A stretch of 10,333 bases of DNA from CAZDGK01 sp964505035 (lineage in GTDB: Bacteria; Patescibacteriota; Saccharimonadia; UBA4664), in assembly GCA_964505035.1 (NCBI GenBank), contig CAZDGK010000040.1:1-10333 (forward strand). The letters are read 5' to 3'. This document shows, in pieces, positions 4,992-10,333 of this stretch (position 1 is its first letter; the number at the start of each line of letters is the position of its first letter). A program made the position numbers and the translations under genes. A model generated the notes under the pieces. The model had not been told where the DNA came from. It saw nothing but the letters and a program-made list of their open reading frames with translations, and ran no database searches.

Positions 4992-7559
4992 CTATTGGTC
5001 GAGGGCGGCTAGCTGCTCAGTGAGCTTGGTGATCAGGGTCTGGGTGTCCTCGGCGCGCTGCTTGGTCTCGGCGACCACTTCGGCGGGGGCGTTTTGGACA
5101 TAGCCAACATTAGATAGCTTGGCAGTGAGTGAGGTCAGGTAGGTCTGCTTGTCGGCTAATTGGGTCTGGAGGCGATGCCGGCGAGCGGCGACTTGCTCGG
5201 TGGTGGCCTGAATCCAGGCTGGGGTACTGACTCCCAGGTACAGTCCCCTACCCTCTTTGACTAGCTCGACGGCGCCAAGGCGGCCGAGAGACTTGAGGTA
5301 GTCGGCTTGGCGGGCTAGCTCGGGACTGGTGGTGAGGAGGGTGGGGCGAGTGAGCTGCTCCTCGGCCATGAGCGAGCGGGCGGCCATTACTACTTCCCTG
5401 CTCTGGTCGAAGATGGCGGCGGATTTGGTGAGGGCGGCCGGCGGGGTGACGGCTTGAGGCCACGGCTCGGTGATGAGCTGGCCGTGATGGCCGGGCATTT
5501 CGCCCCAAATGGCCTCGGTGACGAAGGGGGCAAAGGGGTGGGCTAGGGTGAGGATGGTGGAGAGGGCGTGGTAAAGTATGTTCGTGTTTTGTTCCACCTT
5601 GGAGGCTTCAATGTACCAATCAGCAAAGTCGTCCCAAAGTAGGGAGTATACTAACTGGCCGGCCTCGGAAAAGCGGTAGTCTTCGATGGCCTGGGTGACC
5701 TGGCGCACGGCGTCATTGAGTCGGTTGAGAATCCAGGCGTCGGCAGGGGACTCGGGCACGGGGCGGGCGGGGGAGTAGCCATCTGGGAGCTGCCCGAGGA
5801 TGAAGCGGGCGACGTTCCAGAGCTTGTTGCAGAAGTTGCGGTAGCCTTCGATCTTGCGCTCACTGATGGCGCCGCGATTGCCGGCGGAGATGCCGATGGT
5901 GAGGGCTAAGCGCAGGGCGTCGGTGCCGTATTTGGCGGTGACGGTGAGGGGATTGATGACATTACCCTTGGATTTGGACATTTTCTTGCCGTGCTCGTCG
6001 GTGATGAGGCCCCAGAGGTAGACGTGCTTGAACGGCACCTGGCCGGTTTTGAAGAGGCCAAACATGATCATGCGGGTGACCCAGAGGAAGAGGATTTCGC
6101 GGGCGGTGGCCATGACGCTGGTGGGGTAGAAGGTTTTGAAGTCGCCGGGTTGCGTGTTCATGAGCGTGGCAAAGGGCCACTGGCCGGAGCTGAACCAAGT
6201 GTCGAAGTTGTCGGTTTCGGCCTCGTAGTGGCCTTTGCCAAATTCCTTGATAGCGTCTTGCTCGTCGGCTGAGATGATGTAGGGCTTGGTGGACTGGGGA
6301 CTGCCCAGATTGTAGTAGATGGGCACGCGGATACCCCACCAGTTTTGGCGGCTGATGTTCCAGTCATGCAGATTTTCGAGCCAGTCGATGGCGATTTGGC
6401 TGAAATTGGCGGGCGTGAAGGTGATGGCGCCAGATTTGATAGCCTTGATAGCCGGCTGCTTGAGCTCGTCGACGCGGAGCCACCATTGCTCAATGACCAG
6501 CGGCTCGATGATGGTGCCACAGCGGTCGTGATAGGCGATGTTGTGAGTGTAGTCCATTTCGATGTGGTCGATGAGGCCACGGGCTTCCAGATCGTGAGCG
6601 ACTTGGGTGCGGGCTTCTTCGACGGGCATGCCGGCGTATTTGCCAGCGAGGTCGGTGAGGCGGCCGTCGGTGCCGATGACTTGCTTGACTTCCAGATGGT
6701 GGCGCTGGCCGATCTCCCAGTCGTTGGGATCGTGGGCGGGGGTGACTTTCATGGCGCCGGTGCCAAAAGCGGGGTCGATGTGATCGTCGGCGATGACCTT
6801 GAGCTTGATGGGGCCGCTCAGGTCCTCGGCGTCGATGGTTTGGCCCACCAGGTGCTGGTAGCGCTCATCCTTGGGATTGACGGCGATGGCGGTGTCGCCG
6901 AACTTGGTCTCGGGGCGGACGGTGGCCAGCACGAACGGGCCGTACTTGATGTAGTACAGCGGGTCGATTTGCTCGCGGTACGGTGTTCCGATGTCGGAGA
7001 AGCTGGAGCGGCAGAAGGGGCACCAGTTGACGATGCGGTTGGCGCGGTAGATGAGCTGCGCGTCATGGAGCTCGCGGAAGGTGTCGTAGACGGTGGCGAC
7101 GACTTTGGGGTCGAGGGTGTAGGTGAGGCGCGACCAGTCGACGCTAAAGCCGAGCTGGCGGATCTGGTCGGTCATGACGGACATGTTCTTTTTGGTGAAC
7201 TGATCGACCTGGCGGTAGAACTCCTCGCGGCCGAGGTCGAAGCGCGACTTGCCGTCTTTGGCGAGGAGGCGCTCGTAGACCACCTGCGTCTCGATGCCGG
7301 CGTGGTCGGCGCCGGGCAGCCAGAGGGTCTGGTGGCCCTGCATGCGGCGGTAGCGGGTCATGATGTCTTCCACCACATACATGGCGTGGCCAAGGTGCAA
7401 GTCGCCGTTGGCGTTGGGTGGCGGCATGATGATGGTGAAGGGGTCTTTGGGCGCTTTGGGATTGGGTTTGAAGGCGCCGGAATCTTCCCACCGGGCATAA
7501 ATTTTAGCCTCGTACTTGGATGGGTCGTAGGCTTTGTCGAGCTCGAAGTGTTGCTTCAA
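4992..7559 (-). CDS. valS: Valyl-tRNA synthetase
   Basis: Joins valine to tRNA-Val in the cytoplasm using ATP. At 855 aa it is near the usual bacterial length (about 880-950). Class I signatures: HLGH (HIGH box, residues 55-58), NISRQNWWG (401-409) and KMSKS (526-530). The CP1 editing domain, which clears Thr-tRNA-Val, is present with TVRPETKFGDTAIAVNP (213-229) and GTGAMKVTPAHDPND (266-280). WFSSGQWPF (455-463) is typical of ValRS. The anticodon-binding helices follow and the last 65 or so residues form the ValRS C-terminal coiled coil. CxxC at 180-183 has a lone Cys partner at 347, so a full zinc knuckle is doubtful. The start is TTG 7559 (MKQHFELDKAYDP), 8 nt after GAGGAGA (minus strand 7574-7568). 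No clear promoter or T-box leader was found in the 116 bp before tsaC. Confidence 0.97.
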   Translation of the reverse strand: MKQHFELDKAYDPSKYEAKIYARWEDSGAFKPNPKAPKDPFTIIMPPPNANGDLHLGHAMYVVEDIMTRYRRMQGHQTLWLPGADHAGIETQVVYERLLAKDGKSRFDLGREEFYRQVDQFTKKNMSVMTDQIRQLGFSVDWSRLTYTLDPKVVATVYDTFRELHDAQLIYRANRIVNWCPFCRSSFSDIGTPYREQIDPLYYIKYGPFVLATVRPETKFGDTAIAVNPKDERYQHLVGQTIDAEDLSGPIKLKVIADDHIDPAFGTGAMKVTPAHDPNDWEIGQRHHLEVKQVIGTDGRLTDLAGKYAGMPVEEARTQVAHDLEARGLIDHIEMDYTHNIAYHDRCGTIIEPLVIEQWWLRVDELKQPAIKAIKSGAITFTPANFSQIAIDWLENLHDWNISRQNWWGIRVPIYYNLGSPQSTKPYIISADEQDAIKEFGKGHYEAETDNFDTWFSSGQWPFATLMNTQPGDFKTFYPTSVMATAREILFLWVTRMIMFGLFKTGQVPFKHVYLWGLITDEHGKKMSKSKGNVINPLTVTAKYGTDALRLALTIGISAGNRGAISERKIEGYRNFCNKLWNVARFILGQLPDGYSPARPVPESPADAWILNRLNDAVRQVTQAIEDYRFSEAGQLVYSLLWDDFADWYIEASKVEQNTNILYHALSTILTLAHPFAPFVTEAIWGEMPGHHGQLITEPWPQAVTPPAALTKSAAIFDQSREVVMAARSLMAEEQLTRPTLLTTSPELARQADYLKSLGRLGAVELVKEGRGLYLGVSTPAWIQATTEQVAARRHRLQTQLADKQTYLTSLTAKLSNVGYVQNAPAEVVAETKQRAEDTQTLITKLTEQLAALDQ

Positions 7560-7660
7560 GATAAAGGTCTCCTCTGAAACGTTGTCGTTATGTGGCGAGG
7601 ACGCCTGAGTTGTATGTGGGTACAGTGTAGCGCGTGAGGGGCGACTTGGCTAGGATTTGG

Positions 7661-7669
7661 TGGTACAAT
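7661..7669 (+). promoter_or_regulatory. Extended -10 of tsaC, leaderless arrangement
   Basis: TGG TACAAT (7661-7669) ends 6 nt before the GTG start at 7676, so transcription should begin at or next to the start codon. No -35 of good match and no Shine-Dalgarno are present. Confidence 0.7.
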
Positions 7670-7675
7670 CTCACG

Positions 7676-8260
7676 GTGAAAAGTTTGGCGGCAGTCGAAG
7701 AAGCGGTAGCTGTACTGATGTGCGGTGGGGTTGGTGTGCTGCCGACGGATACCGTGTATGGACTGGCGGCCATGGCGAGCGACCGGCAAGCGGTGGAGCG
7801 GCTGTATGCCTTGAAGCGTCGCGAGCACAAGCCGGGGACGCTGATCGCGGCTAGTGTGGAGCAGCTGGTGGAACTGGGCATTGCCGAGCGGCATTTGCGA
7901 CGGGTACAGCACCTGTGGCCCAATAGCCTGAGTGTGGTGGTCGAGGCTGGTGACGAGCTGGAGTATCTGCATATGGGGCTAGCGTCGCTAGCGGTGCGGG
8001 TGCCGGGTGACGAGACAGTGCGGGCATGGCTGGAGGTGACGGGACCGCTACTGACGTCGAGCGCCAACCAGCCGGGCGAGCCGACGGCTCAATGCTTGGC
8101 CGAGGCGCGGGCATACTTTGGCGAGACGGTGGATTTCTATGTGGATGGTGGTGACTTGAGTAAGCGCGAGCCGTCAACTGTGATCCGGATCGCGGGCGGA
8201 CGCGTGGAAGTATTGCGCGAGGGTGCGGTAAAACTGGCGCGGAGAGCGGGTTCGCGCTAG
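7676..8260 (+). CDS. tsaC: Threonylcarbamoyl-AMP synthase (TsaC/Sua5/YrdC family)
   Basis: Makes L-threonylcarbamoyl-AMP from threonine, bicarbonate and ATP, the first step of t6A37 modification of ANN-reading tRNAs; TsaD with its partners then transfers the group. The 194-aa product is a single YrdC domain, without the C-terminal Sua5 extension. Motifs: LPTDTVYGL (22-30), KRREHKP (47-53), SLSVVVEA (84-91), LAVRVPGD (105-112), GPLLTSSANQPGEP (123-136) and PSTVI (166-170). Start GTG 7676 places PTDTVYGL at the usual distance; a GTG at 7634 would add a 14-residue tail unlike the family and would span the promoter. TACAAT 6 nt upstream and no Shine-Dalgarno suggest a leaderless mRNA. It is divergent from valS and only 43 bp before the next gene. 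Confidence 0.93.
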   Translation: MKSLAAVEEAVAVLMCGGVGVLPTDTVYGLAAMASDRQAVERLYALKRREHKPGTLIAASVEQLVELGIAERHLRRVQHLWPNSLSVVVEAGDELEYLHMGLASLAVRVPGDETVRAWLEVTGPLLTSSANQPGEPTAQCLAEARAYFGETVDFYVDGGDLSKREPSTVIRIAGGRVEVLREGAVKLARRAGSR

Positions 8261-8275
8261 ACTGACTAGAGTTTC

Positions 8276-8289
8276 GTACCTGGTACAAG
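8276..8289 (+). promoter_or_regulatory. Perfect palindrome overlapping a candidate -10 (possible operator)
   Basis: GTACC-T-GGTAC (8276-8286) is a perfect 5-1-5 palindrome. It overlaps TGG TACAAG (8281-8289), a possible extended -10; CTGACT (8262-8267) with 16-bp spacing could be its -35. It lies just before the gene for a probable DNA-binding protein, so autoregulation is a reasonable inference, not shown. Confidence 0.45.
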
Positions 8290-8303
8290 AAGGGGTGACG
8301 TGC

Positions 8304-8837
8304 ATGAGCGTAGATCTCATCACGCGGTACGGCGGCGGGGTTCATCTGACGGTCAATCTCATTGACCGCGCGGTGAGCGCGCTGGCCGGTGTGCAGCAGC
8401 ACTACCCGCACGATACAGAGTCGCAAGTATTTTCGCGGATGATCTGGTGGGCAGTGCCGGTGTACTCCCGGCTCCTGAATAGCGAATTGCTGTCGATGAG
8501 CCGGACTGATGGTGGCGGGTCACACGCCTTTACCATCAAGAAACTGCGCGCCAGTAATAACATTCTGGTGCTCTGGTGGGTGATACTGAGGCGTGCGTGG
8601 CGGAAGCGGTCTGGTACGGTGTATAAAGGTGGCTCGCACCGGCGGGAGTTCGATATCTCGTCAGGCTGCATGTCGGCCATTGAATACATCGCCGAGCAGA
8701 CCAACATGACCAGGACTGACTGTATCAACCGGCTGCTGCAGCTGGGGTACTTCCTGGATCGCGAGCGCCGTGCCGGGTGGCAAGTAACTGCCCGGAAACC
8801 GGGCCAGACCGAAACTGAGACCGTGCAGCTGGATTAG
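8304..8837 (+). CDS. Probable tandem ribbon-helix-helix DNA-binding protein (177 aa)
   Basis: Start ATG 8304 (MSVDLITRYGG) is 8 nt after a purine-rich AAGGGG stretch (8290-8295); GTG 8295 would overlap it. The C-terminal part (about 113-157) fits a ribbon-helix-helix fold. A strand, REFDIS, is followed by a helix (CMSAIEYIAEQTN), a turn (MTRTD) and a second helix (CINRLLQLGYFLDRER). The N-terminal part (about 13-60) shows the same pattern: HLTVNL, then IDRAVSALAGVQQHY, PHDTES and QVFSRMIWWAVPVYSRLL. The product may thus hold two RHH units in one chain, as in F-plasmid TraY, acting as an internal dimer. A basic linker with RRAWRKR (96-102) joins them. RHH proteins are usually repressors binding short palindromes. 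Family assignment is by eye; the second unit is more certain than the first. Confidence 0.8.
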   Translation: MSVDLITRYGGGVHLTVNLIDRAVSALAGVQQHYPHDTESQVFSRMIWWAVPVYSRLLNSELLSMSRTDGGGSHAFTIKKLRASNNILVLWWVILRRAWRKRSGTVYKGGSHRREFDISSGCMSAIEYIAEQTNMTRTDCINRLLQLGYFLDRERRAGWQVTARKPGQTETETVQLD

Positions 8838-8847
8838 CGGCATGGAC

Positions 8848-8886
8848 AGGGCCAGGATCTCAATGAGATTCTGGCCCTTGCTTGTG
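8848..8886 (+). terminator. Intrinsic terminator after the RHH gene
   Basis: A 13-bp stem pairs 8849-8861 (GGGCCAGGATCTC) with 8865-8877, one G-T wobble, loop AAT, plus an outer A-T pair. The tail TTGCTTGT is T-rich but broken. It begins 11 nt after the stop codon and faces the end of tsaD. Confidence 0.8.
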
Positions 8887-8924
8887 TACGGCGGCTCTAG
8901 CAGAGTGGCCTACTAGCAAGGGGG

Positions 8925-9953
8925 TCAAACGGCGAGACTAGGGTCGGCGTGGAGGAGCAATGGGTCGGTGAGACGGCCTTCGGTGAGGAGGTGGTAGCCG
9001 AGCGCGCCGATCATCGCGCCGTTGTCGGTGCAATACTCCATGGGGGCGTAGTGCATGTCGAGTGGGATTTGCCGGGTGACCTCCTGGCGCAGGCGCTGGT
9101 TGGCCGCTACGCCGCCGGCGATGACGACCGACTGGGGTCGGTATTGGTGGTAGGCGCGGAGTAGCTGGGCCGTGAGAGTCTCGCAGACGGTGCGCTGGAA
9201 GCTCGCCGCCATGTTGGCTTTTTGAGTATCGGTGAGGCGGCCGGGGAGCTCGAGGCTGGAGAGGCGGAAGTCGCCACCGGCTTCATGCTGGAGGGTGCGC
9301 AAGACGGCGGTTTTGAGCCCGGAGAACGAGAAATCGTATGAATCCTTGAAGACGGTCTTGGGCAGGTCGTAGGCTCGCTCGTCGCCATCTGGAGCGAGCG
9401 TGCTGATCCTGGGGCCGCCGGGGTAGGGAAAGCCCATCATGCGAGCAACTTTGTCGAAGGCTTCGCCGGCGGCATCGTCGCGGGTCTGGCCCAGGAGGCG
9501 GTATTCGAGCGGGGATTCGAAAAGGAGCAGATCGGAGTGTTTGCCGGAGGCGCTGAGCGAGAGCATGGGGAATTGGGGCTGGGGGTCAGTGAGGAAATTG
9601 GCAAAGGTGTGGGCCACGACGTGATTGACGGCGATGAGCGGCTTGTGGCGAGCCCAGGCGATGGTGCGGGCGGTGAGGGTGCCGATGAGCAGGCTGCCAA
9701 GTAGGCCGGGGCCGGCGGTGACGGCGATGGCGTCGATCTGCTCCCAGGTGACACCGGCCTTCTCGAGGGCTTCATGGATGACGGGCAGCACTACCTCGAT
9801 GTGGCTGCGCGCGGCGACCTCGGGCACGACGCCACCGTATTCGCGATGGATATCAACCTGGCTGGCGATGACATTGGACAGCGCGTGACGACCGTCTTGC
9901 ACGACGGCCGCGGCGGTTTCGTCGCAGGAGGTTTCGAGGCCAAGGATAAACAT
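8925..9953 (-). CDS. tsaD: tRNA t6A37 threonylcarbamoyltransferase TsaD
   Basis: Transfers the threonylcarbamoyl group from the TsaC product to A37 of ANN-reading tRNAs, normally with TsaB and TsaE, which are not in this window. The 342-aa product is full length. ASKHA-fold motifs are all present: LGLETSCDET (4-13), GGVVPEVAARSH (40-51), GPGLLGSLLIG (81-91), AVNHVVAH (108-115), GEAFDKVARMMG (163-174), FSFSGLKTA (208-216), VIAGGVAANQRLR (277-289) and CTDNGAMIG (308-316). Metal ligands H111, H115 and D310 are in place. ATG 9953 is the start: MFILGLETS matches the family, while the longer in-frame reading to 10226 crosses a hairpin and promoter. A TACAAT box 6 nt upstream and no Shine-Dalgarno suggest leaderless translation. 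Confidence 0.97.
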   Translation of the reverse strand: MFILGLETSCDETAAAVVQDGRHALSNVIASQVDIHREYGGVVPEVAARSHIEVVLPVIHEALEKAGVTWEQIDAIAVTAGPGLLGSLLIGTLTARTIAWARHKPLIAVNHVVAHTFANFLTDPQPQFPMLSLSASGKHSDLLLFESPLEYRLLGQTRDDAAGEAFDKVARMMGFPYPGGPRISTLAPDGDERAYDLPKTVFKDSYDFSFSGLKTAVLRTLQHEAGGDFRLSSLELPGRLTDTQKANMAASFQRTVCETLTAQLLRAYHQYRPQSVVIAGGVAANQRLRQEVTRQIPLDMHYAPMEYCTDNGAMIGALGYHLLTEGRLTDPLLLHADPSLAV

Positions 9954-9959
9954 GCGGGC

Positions 9960-9968
9960 ATTGTAACA
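9960..9968 (-). promoter_or_regulatory. Extended -10 of tsaD, leaderless arrangement
   Basis: The minus strand reads TGT TACAAT (9968-9960), 6 nt before ATG 9953, matching the tsaC layout. The 17-bp-upstream hexamer is GTATTT, not a recognisable -35, and lies in the hairpin of the preceding gene. Confidence 0.7.
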
Positions 9969-9999
9969 GAAACGCCGCCCGGAAATACTCCGGGGCGGC
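9965..9999 (-). terminator. Probable intrinsic terminator of the 10025 gene
   Basis: On the minus strand GCCGCCC (9999-9993) pairs with GGGCGGC (9980-9974), and GGA with TCC inside, around a 5-nt loop with one bulge. It is followed by GTTTCTGTT, a broken T-tract that runs into the tsaD -10 box. Confidence 0.55.
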
Positions 10000-10024
10000 G
10001 GGTACGGCGAACGAGTCGGCGGCG

Positions 10025-10333
10025 CTAATACTCTTGGTCGGCCAGGAGCCGGCTGATGGCGCCATCGACATCCAGGTGATCGGTCTCGCAGCCTCGTGGC
10101 ACCACAATGTAGGTGCGGCGCATGAAGCGGACGAGAGCCAGGCGCGGCACCTCGAACAGTGCGCAACCGTCGGGGCTGGCCAAGGCCAGCGCCACAAAGT
10201 CGCCTCGAGCCGTCTGCCACGGCCACACGCGGACGTCGCCCAAGCCGCTTGGCCCGCCGAGTCCGGCGGCCAGCAGCTCGCGGGAGAGCGTCCAGGTGAC
10301 CGCGTCAGCGCTGTCGGCTTCGGCGCTGTCGGC
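10025..10333 (-). CDS. Unknown protein, C-terminal 102 residues (runs off window)
   Basis: The frame stays open from the stop at 10025 to the window edge at 10333, so only the C-terminal part is seen; the TTG at 10243 is internal to it. The visible part starts with an acidic ADSAEADSADA stretch. It continues with TWTLSRELLAAGLGG and then a compact alpha/beta domain (VRVWPWQTARGDFVALALAS...LFEVPRLALVRFMRRTYIVV...). The chain ends in a helix, GAISRLLADQEY. There is no membrane helix. The family is not recognised. Composition and G/C-ending codons resemble the 3396-3851 gene. It lies upstream of tsaD on the same strand but a hairpin and a separate promoter separate them. Confidence 0.75.
   Translation of the reverse strand, partial: ADSAEADSADAVTWTLSRELLAAGLGGPSGLGDVRVWPWQTARGDFVALALASPDGCALFEVPRLALVRFMRRTYIVVPRGCETDHLDVDGAISRLLADQEY

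Noticed and set aside
6345..7577. Long plus-strand open frame (410 codons) opposite valS
   Set aside because: valS on the minus strand has full family motifs over the same bases. The plus frame is a GC-rich shadow with Val/Asp/Gly-biased composition and no ribosome site.
7560..7675. T-box leader or clear promoter for valS
   Set aside because: Looked for a -10/-35 pair, T-box bulge sequence and terminator on the minus strand; only weak TACACT and TACAAC boxes were found.
9954..10226. N-terminal extension of tsaD to give 433 aa
   Set aside because: The TsaD family starts at MFILGLETS. The extension crosses a terminator-like hairpin and the TACAAT box and overlaps another gene in a different frame.

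Overview
The window is GC-rich (by eye about 60 % G+C), densely packed bacterial DNA using the standard code: TGA is a stop and TGG is Trp. It carries four tRNA genes with encoded CCA ends, five recognisable or classifiable protein genes and several small genes of unknown function. The compact layout, small membrane proteins of no familiar family, leaderless-looking starts and the style of the protein at 898-1509 suggest a Patescibacteria/CPR-type genome, possibly close to Saccharibacteria. That placement is tentative and rests on impression, not on a search.

Region 1 (1-3290) alternates tRNA genes with small membrane-protein genes. The order is tRNA-Ser(GCU), a 145-aa membrane protein, tRNA-Ser(UGA), a 203-aa acidic membrane protein, a bidirectional terminator, tRNA-Arg(GCG) on the minus strand, a tandem pair of paralogous two-helix membrane proteins, and tRNA-Ser(CGA). 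Each paralog has its own promoter, start-site leader and terminator, and all three parts are shared between the copies, so a whole transcription unit was duplicated.

Region 2 (3290-4121) holds a 151-aa soluble protein of unknown function with a clear promoter and terminator, then about 205 bases between converging genes. This spacer is AT-rich and contains an odd palindrome and a direct repeat.

Region 3 (4122-8260) has valyl-tRNA synthetase (valS) and a membrane-anchored TPR-like protein in a minus-strand operon. Transcribed divergently from valS is tsaC (Sua5/YrdC), which makes the threonylcarbamoyl-AMP used for tRNA t6A modification.

Region 4 (8261-10333) has a gene for a probable single-chain, double ribbon-helix-helix DNA-binding protein preceded by a perfect small palindrome. 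It is followed by tsaD on the minus strand, the t6A transferase partner of tsaC, and by the 3' end of an unknown minus-strand gene that runs off the window.

The known genes all serve translation: tRNAs, aminoacylation and t6A modification. tsaC and tsaD both have a TACAAT -10 box exactly 6 nt before the start codon and no Shine-Dalgarno, so both are probably translated from leaderless mRNAs. The small-protein genes at 898, 1801, 2504 and 3396 have clear Shine-Dalgarno sequences.
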